NCBI GenBank assembly: GCA_023053575.1
Contig: JAKZAP010000003.1
Location: forward strand, 7,602,561 to 7,666,560
Source of the DNA: Branchinecta lynchi
Lineage: Eukaryota > Arthropoda > Branchiopoda > Anostraca > Branchinectidae
DNA length: 64,000 bases
Direction: 5' to 3'
In this document: piece by piece, positions 45,781 through 54,728 of the stretch
How the letters are laid out: each line of letters begins with the position of its first letter
How positions within the stretch are numbered: the stretch's first letter is position 1
The notes under the pieces: generated by a model
The model's database searches: none
Told to the model about the DNA's origin: nothing
The model's input: the letters and a program-made list of their open reading frames with translations, nothing else
Translations under genes and position numbers: made by a program

Positions 45781-46459
45781 GGTGAGCGATAATAGGTTCC
45801 ATTGAGCGATACTTGACCGCTTGCTGAAGTTGTGTAGAGACAGCCTCAGAGTAGTATTTTAAGCATGGAAAATGCATGGAAAAAGAATGGAACAAACTAA
45901 TACCGGACCAGTCAGTCAGGTGAACTGAACAGTGAGGCGACAAAACATTCAACAGTATCAAGCAGGCAGTTAAAAAAAAACAGCTAATGAGTTTACCATA
46001 GGAACCCAGCAACAAACTGACTAAGCCAGTATCAGAGATACATGGATGTCTATCTACCAAAACTGGTCGCAAAGTTAGAAAATTCCAAGAAATCTCATAG
46101 ACAGCCTAGAAATTACATTTGTTTACGAAAACAGTTTTTTCAGAGCCACCCAATGTGACACTTGGTAATCCAGTAACAGTGAATCATATATCGTTTGAAA
46201 GCCCAGGCTTCACTTTACCTGTTGTAGTTGGCAGAGTAGCAGAAGTCTATTAAACAACACAGAAAACAAAAAAATAAATTTGTTTGCTTTTTGAGAGCCC
46301 TACTCACTGAGAAGTACCAAGCCCATAGCAGAGATGAATACATGTGTTGAAAGCCCAAGCTTCACTCTACCTGTAGTGCTGACACAAGCGCGTAATTCAA
46401 GGGACTGACAGAGAAAAATAAAGAAAACACTTTTTTACTTTAAAAAAATTGGGAATTAG

Positions 46460-46616
46460 ATGAGACTGTTGGTCTGAATTTGAGACTGTTGGTCTCGTTT
46501 CCGAGACTGCTGGTTCCCGGCGCCATTTTTATGAGACTGGTGGTCCGAAACAGTGAGACTGGTGTGTTCGATTTTCAAAACGGCCGTGAGACTGGTGGAC
46601 CACATTCCCCACCCTG
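46460..46616 (-). repeat. Right subterminal motif cluster of the large foldback
   Basis: Six copies of GAGACTG(T/C/G)TGG mirror the left cluster in order and spacing, except for an extra ~10 bases next to the last copy. The region also contains CGGCGCCAT in the same place on both sides. Confidence 0.75.
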
Positions 46617-46621
46617 AAATA

Positions 46622-47067
46622 ACACTAATAGAAGAGTAGTGCCAAGACATATACTTTCCATGCTTTGCAACCGGGCCATATTCGTAGCGCCGCCCACTAC
46701 GCTTGCGGGATTTTAAGCGAGACAAACTTGCAGGTTACAAACTTTCTGGTAAAGCAAAGGTGTACACGCACTATGGAATTAATGAAGGCTATGTCGTTTT
46801 TTTTTGCTATGTCCAGAATATGAAGTTATCGGAGCCAGTGCTGGTGAACGGCTGAATGAGTTTCAGTAGGCACATTCACTACCGCTAATGTTGCTAGTAC
46901 CGCTGCTATTAAGAGTGTGTGTAAATTTTGTCAAGTCTCGACGCTACTTCCTAGTGTTATTTTGCTCTGGTCGGCCCTACTCTTGTCTTTCTATGAATCT
47001 TTTGTACCTTAACACAAACATCTTTTACTGCGATTTATTGCACATTCGCTCAGGACTCCAGGTTCAA
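46622..47067. other. Unassigned sequence
   Basis: Includes 'catattcgtagcgccgccca', and 'aagcgagacaaacttgcagg', words that recur inverted at 52460-52545 ('caagtttgtctcgctt', 'ggcggagctacaagtatggc'), so a further repeat family is shared between these places. A 90-codon plus frame at 46888-47160 has no recognised relative. Confidence 0.35.
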
Positions 47068-48176
47068 CCAAAAAGGGCTGAGATAGGACAACTAATTACC
47101 CATCGCTTAAAGTTCAATGGGCACATCAAACTACCCCAATCCCACTCTGTAACAACCTAGGAACAATGCTTACCCCCTAGATCAGCAGATTTTTCAACAG
47201 TTTCCTCTCTGTGATATTCCAAAGCGTATTTTTTTGGGCCAGTACATGCTCAATTTACTAGCTTGGACAAAGATAAAAGTGAAGTTTCTTATAATACTTA
47301 GTAGATCTTTATTTTATGCATAAATCAGCTTGTATAATTCAGATTTGAATAGGTTATTTGTTTTTGAATGATTTTTGTAGCTATGTTATTTTTTAAAAGC
47401 TTATCGCATATTCTGGTACATTTTATAAAGCAAGCTAATCAAGCTTCACAACACTATTCCACAAAGAAAAACTTTTAATAGGCACTTTAAGCCATGGAAC
47501 TGCTGATGAAAGACAAGAACAATCAGGTAAACTGCATCTGCGGCTTGACTTTGGTGACATCTCAAATATATGCTTTTATATCAAGCATTGCTAGAAGTTT
47601 TTGAATTTCCTGCCACGATATCCCAGCTCCTAAGATTTGGATCGCCGAAATGCCAGAGAGGTAAAGACAAGGGATAACAAGAAAACGGCATATTTTCGTA
47701 GCGCCTTCTATAGGAAGTCGGAAATGTTTATTTGTGAAGCATTTAATACAAAGTAAAGCATTTGAAGTGTCCATTGTGCTTTAAAGAAGCTCGAAGACCT
47801 GGTGAAAATGCGTTACTTCGTTGTTCCGCTATCCATGAATAATCGATTTTCATATAGTGGAAATTTCCTGTTGGGTATGTGGTATCTCAATGCGCTTGTA
47901 CCTGTTTTGTATGCTTGACAAAAATGATTCACAAACTATGTATTTACGCAGCGAGATACCTTACATGAGCTGATCACTAGCCACTGAAAAGCAGCGTTTG
48001 TATCGAGATTCAAATTTTCCGCGTCGTAGTAGAATTTTTGAGTTGTGAGGACAGCGGTAGATATTCTGAACACGTTGCCAGAGCCAATAGTGACAAATTA
48101 AAAAAAATCCCTTAACACGATCCAAATTATCCGGTGTATGATACAAAGCTAAGTTTGCTTTTCAGTTACACTTTAA
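47068..48176 (+). mobile_element. Family C element, enlarged by an insertion
   Basis: Starts 'aaaaagggctgagataggac', ends 'tgcttttcagttacacttta'. After 'acccatcgcttaaagttc' the order is broken by about 680 unassigned bases and resumes at about 47786 with 'agctcgaagacctggtgaaa', 'atgcgttacttcgttgttcc', 'gagattcaaattttccgcg'. The inserted piece contains no recognised gene; a 70-codon minus frame at 47562-47774 is not protein-like. Confidence 0.5.
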
Positions 48177-49479
48177 CAATTTTGTGCAAAATGAATACGA
48201 ACGGCGGGTGAAACCTCAGAAACACGGTTAGTGTTCCACCTTACTTACCATAGAAACTACCCATGTCGTCACGGCTTCTTGGCGTCGAGGCTGAACCGAA
48301 TTCTAATACCTTCGGCAAAATATCGCCCCACGCCCTAATCTTACCATACCTTCTACGCTCACGAGCGTGGCAAGCAAATACTATTTTGAGAAGGTTGGAA
48401 AGATCAACGTAGTAACTTTTCACGAGGTTGTAACTAACATAGTAACCAACAGTACTACTGCAAGAAGGATGGAACCCAACCTTCACACCATGAAGCCAGA
48501 CGCCGTGACGTCATGCATGCTTACAACGGTAAGTAGTGTGGAACAGCACCACGGCCCTTACCCCAAAACAGCCCTTACCACTAAACGGGTTTCGGTCTGT
48601 CCAATCTGACTAATGCACATATAAACTCCAAAACTAAAAGGCACCCAGCTTTGACAGAAACTACCGAGTATCGAGCGAGGGTTCGATGCCTAAAGCACAA
48701 CTTTTACTAGAAATCATCTTTTCACCACGAAACGGCTCATAAAAAATATTTTTCGAGAATACCATTACTTTCCTCCTGAAATTAGCGATTTTCTTTTCAG
48801 TTCTTGTCGACTCTATCCCGCCTTCCTGCTCTCCGACGCGGCGTCTGGGCGCAAAACATTTGAAAACTGAACGCACCGTGGTTAAAAAGTGGGAACAATA
48901 AGTAAATAAAAGAAGTGAAAAAGAGAAGATTCTCATATCCTTTTGTTTGAAATAGTTGTTAGCGTAAGTTGAAGATTCCGGCAAACTTTGCTTTGTGAGA
49001 CGGGTAAAACTCGGCACGGCCGAAAAAGTGGTAAAAATTCGTAGGCACAAAACAAAACAATTGAGACAAGTCGGGATTTTAGAAGCTTAAATTCCATCAG
49101 GGAGATGGTATATTATAAAAGGCGGGATAAGCAAGAGGGGACCTTTAAGATTCAGATCTATGTTTTACTTAAATTCACGTTTTTTAATTTCATTTTCTTT
49201 CATTCCGTTTCTAAAATTTGTCTGCAAGTTTTACGGAGTAAATGCTCTTTTAGTCCAAGCTGACTGCGAATCATATTTGATCCGCATTCTTTGACGTAAA
49301 TCTTACATGGTTGATACCGAAAATACTTATGTGAATAAACAACATATGAACAATATATTCACGCGGACTTATGTGAAGTAACATTCTGCACATAAAGTGT
49401 TTACATGTTCGATGACGCGCCTCGTCAACCGATGAGGTTGACGAGTTTACAGTGGTTTTCACAGGTATCTCTGGGCCCA
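48177..49479. other. Unassigned sequence
   Basis: Frames of 80-129 codons (for example the minus frame 48661-49050) have no recognised relative. 'gagggttcgatgcc' at about 48674 matches an RNA polymerase III B box, but no A box or cloverleaf accompanies it. At about 49243-49275 'tttagtccaagctgactgcg' looks like a remnant of the hammerhead-element tail read backwards. Confidence 0.3.
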
Positions 49480-49528
49480 TTCGGAAACCAGGGGGGCAAC
49501 TGCCCTCCCGCCTTACATGACGCCCCTG
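49480..49528. mobile_element. Orphan hAT-type terminus
   Basis: 'caggggggcaactgccctcc' then 'cgccttacatgacgcccctg'. The right edge is the complement of CAGGGGCGTCATG, the same style as the element at 51169-51482. No confident left end or target duplication was found within 500 bases upstream. Confidence 0.45.
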
Positions 49529-49931
49529 ACAGAACATCCTCTGTTCAGAAACTTTCTTCGCGAAAATATTTCAAATATTTGTTTGTCACAAAATTATTTC
49601 CCTTGGGTAAAACTAATTTTTCAATTTTAAAAAGGATTTCGGAAAAAAGATTAGATCACATGAGATACTGCTATCTAGCTGGTTAAGTATTCTGAAGGTT
49701 CTAGTAAAAAAAAAAAAAAAAAAAAATTACGTCTGAATTTTCTCGCGTTAAGGTACGTGCATGTACAGTCCGATTTTGGCAGCTGAATGAGAGTTTCGCT
49801 TCCGCTCTGAAATTTTGAAGCATCGCTTCCAAAACTCTCTGAATTTCCCCGTAGTGACGCGACTTTAGCATGCGTATTTTCACATTCGAAATCTTACAAG
49901 AATGAGTTTGCAGGCGACTTTGAATCCTTCA

Positions 49932-50468
49932 CTATTCAGTTTTAAGACCCCACCCTCCTTTCCGTCGGATACTGAAACCAACCTTGACCCCTAGTGACCC
50001 ACATAAAACCCACACTTCCCAACCCACCAGAACTTGAAATCTGATCCAATTCCAAGCTCTGAATAGAGTAAATTTACGGATTCTAACAAGTTGCATTTTG
50101 CTTTCGGGAATTCTCGAGGGGAATTTCTGTAAACTCCGTCGATTTTCAATCTTGAGCATTTTGGTATACAAGTAACTCGTTGCCGCAGGCGAAATTGGAA
50201 ATTGACTTAAGCTTCCGAGTTTCGCCGACGAAATTGTAAGTTTAAAATCATGGTTGCGAATAGAGCTTTCACATCTGTCTTCACATGACGTGTTTTTACA
50301 GTTACTATATCCCACCTGAACAACTTTAGATTTGAATTTAAATGTGTCAATATTTAAGTTTGACTGATTGATTGATTGATCTGAGCAAACCTTTATACCT
50401 TCACTTTTCAAGCTTTTTAATACCGGGCCCCTAGAATTGCCTATATAGTCTACGTTTATATTTGTCAA
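49932..50468 (-). CDS. Longest uninterrupted frame outside arrays (178 codons), function unknown
   Basis: This is the longest frame in the window that is not obviously built from a tandem array or a retrotransposon. It begins MTNINVDYIGNSRGP and has a serine-rich, basic C-terminal half (R-I-R-K-F-T-L-F-R-A-W-N-W-I). There is no signal peptide, membrane segment, repeated motif or known domain that I can see, and no splice or promoter context supports it. The 3' half of the DNA borders a repeat shared with about 53270 ('ggtacgtgca'). It may be a chance open frame in low-stop DNA; treat it as hypothetical. Confidence 0.15.
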   Translation of the reverse strand: MTNINVDYIGNSRGPVLKSLKSEGIKVCSDQSINQSNLNIDTFKFKSKVVQVGYSNCKNTSCEDRCESSIRNHDFKLTISSAKLGSLSQFPISPAATSYLYTKMLKIENRRSLQKFPSRIPESKMQLVRIRKFTLFRAWNWIRFQVLVGWEVWVLCGSLGVKVGFSIRRKGGWGLKTE

Positions 50469-50639
50469 TTTTACATACTGATATTTCTATTTAGTTATTT
50501 TTTACGTTGTTGCCTGAATGATACTGTTATACTTGTGACACAAAAAAAAACAAATAATCGGCTTTTTTTGAATAAAGTGAACTGAATTCAAAAAAAAATG
50601 AATTTAAAGTAGAAGTCCCACTTCTGAGTAATTGACACG

Positions 50640-50800
50640 GATACATCGTATCAGTTTTATTAGAGCAATATTTCGGCCCTTAAGCTCATTTTCCAGTTTG
50701 AGTGGCTTGAACCTGAAGAGGATCCTTGCCAATAAGGGCCGAAATATCGCTCTAACAAAATTCAGCTGACGTATCACTTTAGCACTGTCAATGATTGGCA
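50640..50800. mobile_element. Decayed inverted hammerhead pair (copy c)
   Basis: Both arms carry the hammerhead second half: 'agagcaatatttcggccctt' on the left (minus) and 'aagggccgaaatatcgctct' on the right (plus). The right core is CTGAAGA (50713-50719), stem II GGATCCTT / AAGGGCC, GAAA (50741-50744), TATC (50745-50748), but stem I is largely lost. The left core has become CTGGAAA. A tail follows on the right ('cagctgacgtatcac', 'gtcagctaattggactgaaa', 'gaatattg'). An old, probably inactive relative of the 32.3-kb pair. Confidence 0.6.
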
Positions 50801-50894
50801 GTCAGCTAATTGGACTGAAAGAATATTGCTGCTTTGTTTGTTATGTTTTTTTTCTGTAGCTGTTAGTATGCTTATTCAAACCAGCGTCAACACT

Positions 50895-50946
50895 ATTTTT
50901 TTTGCCATGGCCTTCGGTTTTTTGCGCAAATATATTCTATTCTATA
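50895..50946 (+). repeat. SINE-like 3' tail with ATTCT repeat
   Basis: 'ttttttttgccatggccttc' plus 'ggttttttgcgcaaatat' ending in 'attctattcta'. Close copy of 8853-8914, again about 100 bases after a decayed hammerhead. Confidence 0.5.
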
Positions 50947-51160
50947 AATTCCTGTCCCCTGACGATGTTTAGCGGATATACGACTCTCACGGATTGCTAT
51001 TAAATCACTTCTTTTCTTCCTTTTCTTTCATTTTTCCCTCTTTTCCCTTTCATTCACAGTGAGTGAACTAATAAAGAAATTTGTTATTTTATGAAATTAA
51101 GTTTGAATACAAGTTAGTGTAAGGAACATTGAATAAGGAATGTTTATGTTAGTTACGAAC

Positions 51161-51490
51161 GTCATTGACAGAGGCTTTACTAGCCAAAATGTTTGGGAGG
51201 GGGCAATGTATTTACCAACTAGCTTGTCATTTTTACCGACTGCTTTTACAGTAAAAACGACTATTTTGACGATAAACCGACGGATTTTCAGAAAAAAGGA
51301 CTGTTTTTACGAAAAACCGACCGATTCAAGAAAAATAACTGTTTCCAAGGAAAAATGTCGATTGCATCGCCGAGACGCCGACATCATTGGGGGGTGGGGC
51401 GTCCATTGGGGGGGGGGCTTCCCCCCTCCCTCTGTACGTGACGCGGGGGCGACCCCCCTTTCCCCCATACGTGACGCCCCTGGTCATTGA
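51161..51490. mobile_element. hAT-type MITE, 314 bp, with 8-bp target duplication
   Basis: The element proper is 51169-51482. The left end is CAGAGGCTTTACTAGCC, the right end on the other strand CAGGGGCGTCACGTATG, similar mainly in the first seven bases. Both flanks are gtcattga (51161-51168 and 51483-51490), an exact 8-bp duplication. The interior contains short repeats of 'gaaaaaccgac' and 'aaaacgac', then G- and C-rich tracts. A 116-codon plus frame across it is not protein-like. Confidence 0.8.
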
Positions 51491-53269
51491 ATGGAAGTTA
51501 ACACGTACCCATTCGTATTAACTCGCTGCTGGACCAGGCTGCCCGCACCTCTGCCTTACCTTTAAAGGACAACTGAACAATGAAACCATACTTGAACTCA
51601 CCATGGGAAAATGCATTTACAGACATGGCCACGGAGACCGTTCTTCTCCTGAGCGCGACGTTTTCAAAATAGGCATGTTCGTTTCTGGAGGTTTGCATAT
51701 GCAGACTCCAAGACAAAAAGCGCAATTCATTCAAATCCTGTACAGCGCTGGCCGGATCGTATTGGAATTTTTTCTAGATATACGTTTGGGCCTAACTGGT
51801 TAAAACATATTTCAGAAGAAGGGTTGATCTGAGACATTTGTTCATTTCTAAAACCGTTCGGTACTGAAATAAGGATTAGGTTGGGTTTTCTGCAGGCAAT
51901 GTTAGCGGAAGTCATACAGATAGGGATGATACTTGGTACTCTTCATTCAGGTGTCCCTTAACTAGCGTAATCTGTACTTACCTGTAAAAGCATCTCGCAC
52001 TTGTCCTTCGGTGAAATACCCCTTGATCGAGCTTAGTGGAATATCGATAAACTGGTAGTCACAAGATCCTGGAGATATTTCCAAAATCCTGGAAAAAAGG
52101 CCTTGTGTAATCGTAATAAGTGACATATTTTCGGTTTGCAGGAAACAGGTTTTCTTCTCCTATGGAGAACAAAAGGGATCGGTTAAAGGACACCTCGGAC
52201 TACATCAAAGCAAAATAAAACTAGGGAGAAGCGCGGAGACTCGAAAAAAGTTACATACACCCGAATAGCAGCGAAACTAGCACCGCTAGTGATAGAGATT
52301 GTCCCTACTGAAACTCAATCAGTCGTGCATCGGCGGGCACTGAACGCACCGGCGCTTCAATTCTGAACATAAAAAAAAAAGAAGGATAAAACCTCCCCTG
52401 CTTCCTTGATGTGTGCAGACCGTATCTTAGCTTTATCAGAAATTTGAAAACCCGCAAGTTTGTCTCGCTTCATATGCGACAAGCGAGAGGGCGGAGCTAC
52501 AAGTATGGCCCGATTAGGAAGCAATGAAAGTATAGGTCTTGGCGCTACTCCCTAGTGTTATTTTGCTTCATGCTACATAATGTTTCTGCAAAGATGTTCC
52601 GAGATAGTCGACCACTTTGAAACTTAAACCTAAAACTAAACTCCACTTACAGCAAATTACACAATCTTTCGACTGTTTTCAGCCTCATTCCATGCCATTT
52701 GCCCTAAATGACAAATGTGAGCAAATGTGAGCAAGCCTGGTATGTCACGTAATGAGACGAAACATGGCACGCGTGATAATCGTTGTAATGGCAGAGATAA
52801 GCGAATGCGGATTCGGATTCTTCTGCTTGTCAGACTGGATTCGGGTTCGGACTGACGATTCCAAACACTAATCTTACGAATCCGCTAAAATATCCTTCGA
52901 ATTTCCGTTTCCCAATTTGTACGCAGTGGGCTTAGGCAATCCAACTTTTTTATCTTCAATACCTCTCCAATATCCTCTGTAATCCATCGAATTATCTGAT
53001 TAGTGCTTTTGTAACCTCTGATTTTAAACTATAACATACGTATACGATTTTTTTTTTATTTAGGTCGGATTGGAATCCGGGTTCGAATCCTCATCACGAA
53101 ATGGTGGATTCGGAATCGGATTAGTACCTAGCCCTGGGTTCGGATCCTTTCATGATCGGATTCACCCACCTCTGTAGGAAGATATGAAGTGTAGAGTCTC
53201 GCGGGAAGAATGGATAGAACTAGCTATTGAAGTAGAATGAATTACTATTGTAAGTAGGGCGGGCCCTTA
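51491..53269. other. Unassigned sequence
   Basis: A splice-like or regulatory interpretation cannot be supported. Around 52800-53170 the word ATTCGGATTCGG and relatives recur, and a shorter copy is at about 54325-54400 ('attcttctgcttgtcaggct'), so it is a dispersed repeat. No gene recognised. Confidence 0.3.
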
Positions 53270-54085
53270 AAAGGTACGTGCACACAACCGGATTTTCTCA
53301 TTCGGTTGAGAATTTCCTACTTTGCTCCGTAGTTTTGTCGAATCGCATCCTCGGTTTGCGTCGCGACGGTCGCGTCCCTTAGTGACGCGAAGTTCGCCTG
53401 TGTCTGTTCGAAGTTTTATTTTATTGCTGAGCATCAATTTGGTCTTGTCGTTTTTTCTTTTTTCCTTGTCCACCGATATCCGCTCGGAGCTAGAAGCGAA
53501 TTTCGCCTGCGTCTTTTCACATCCGAAACATTATCGGACTGTCTGTTCACAAAGCTTAATCGTGTTGGGAAGAAAGTCGTGTCATGTTTTATTTTTTCCT
53601 AGTCCGTCGATTTCTGCTCGGTGCTAGAAGCGAATTTCGCCTGCGTATTTTCCCATCCGAAACGTTATCAAACTATGCGTTCACAAATCTTAATTTTCTT
53701 GCGGAACAACACTATGGTCGTGTGGTGTTTTATTTTTTCCTGGTCCACCTACATCTGCTCGGAGCTAGAAGCGAATTTCTCCTGCGTCTTTTCACATCCG
53801 AAAAATTATCGGACTGTCTGTTCACAAAGCTTAATTGTGTTGGGAAGCAAAACTTTCGTCGTGTCGTGTTTTCTTTTTTCTAGTCCGTCGATTTCTGCTC
53901 GGTGCTAGAAGCGAATTTCGCCTGCGTCTTTTCGCATCCGAAACGTTATTGAACTATGCGTTCACAAAGCTTAGTTTTCTTGCGGAGCAACAATATGGTC
54001 GTGTTGTGTTTTCTTTTTTCCTAGTCCACCTACATCTGCTCGGAGCTAGAAGCGAATTTCGCCTGCGTCTTTTCGCATGGGAAGT
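53270..54085 (+). repeat. ~140-bp tandem repeat, five copies, alternating in pairs
   Basis: The word TAGAAGCGAATTTC falls at 53491, 53625, 53766, 53906 and 54047 (spacings 134, 141, 140, 141). Adjacent copies differ ('tccgtcgatttctgctcggt' versus 'tccacctacatctgctcgga'), while alternate copies agree, giving a ~281-bp higher-order unit. Frames of 84-101 codons read through it in two registers with the hydrophobic phrase F-L-L-G-A-R-S-E-F-R-L-R. I think these follow from the unit length being close to a multiple of three, not from a gene. The left border shares 'ggtacgtgca' and 'tagtgacgcga' with 49740-49870. Confidence 0.7.
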
Positions 54086-54728
54086 TTGAATCCCGAGACG
54101 GCTTGATGAATATATTACTGCATTCTGAGAAGCTCTTGCTTGGGGCTAAAACGGATAGTTTTTACTTGTGGCAGACCCTTACCCTGGATGACAAATGTGA
54201 GCAAACTTGCATAACCGGTCTTCTGACCAATAAGCTACTTGGGAACACTGATCGGCAACCTAATATGTCACGTAAAGGGAACAAAACGTGGCAAGCGTGA
54301 TAATCACTGTAATGCCAATAGAGGGGTAGAGATAGGTGAATCCAGATTCTGATTCTTCTGCTTGTCAGGCTGGATTCTGACTCGGAAAACGGATGGTTTT
54401 TGCTTGTGGCAAACCCGCAGCCTTTCATTGTGTGAAGTGAGGTGGGGTTTTATAGTTCACAGCGACGAGTTTACGCCGTCAAGATTTCGTTTCTTCAAAC
54501 CGCGTTCCTGCTTTCGAGTGGAAAGCGTAGTTCTAGCAGGAAAGCAGGACGGCACCACGCTTTTGTTTATTTTTCGAAGAACACATTTTACCTACGAGGC
54601 AGAACTGCACAGACCGAAGTTTCAGAACATAACACAAGGATGCGTAGCAACAACAGACAACACTTGGGATGTAATCTCTTGAGATTTTGAAAACGTTTTG
54701 CAACAAATGTTTTGCATAGCCGGAGCCC
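54086..54728. other. Unassigned sequence
   Basis: Contains a short copy of the 52.8-kb dispersed repeat and 80-106-codon frames on both strands that show no family resemblance. Confidence 0.3.

Larger units (their letters stand above)
40082..46621. mobile_element. Large foldback transposon, 6530 bp, with 5-bp target duplication
   Basis: The element proper is 40087-46616. Its ends are perfectly complementary for 29 bp, beginning CAGGGTGGGGAATGTGGTCC, and remain alignable inward for about 850 bp on each side. AAATA flanks both ends (40082-40086 and 46617-46621). Inside the terminal arms lie tandem ~224-bp units, inverted between the left and right sides, three ~550-575-bp units on the right side, an extra truncated arm copy at about 44757-45040, and a nested 700-bp foldback. 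CAG-starting ends with a 5-bp duplication would fit a minority of hAT-like elements. No transposase frame is present. Confidence 0.8.

Noticed and set aside
48661..49050. 129-codon minus frame and B-box-like word at its end
   Set aside because: No recognisable protein family, and no A box 30-60 bases away to support a tRNA or SINE.
53075..53100. Perfect B-box-like word GGTTCGAATCC
   Set aside because: It lies in a dispersed ATTCGG-rich repeat and no A box or cloverleaf accompanies it.
53322..54089. Hydrophobic repeated frames (84-101 codons) that could suggest membrane proteins
   Set aside because: Explained by the ~140-bp tandem array; two reading registers are open over the same DNA.
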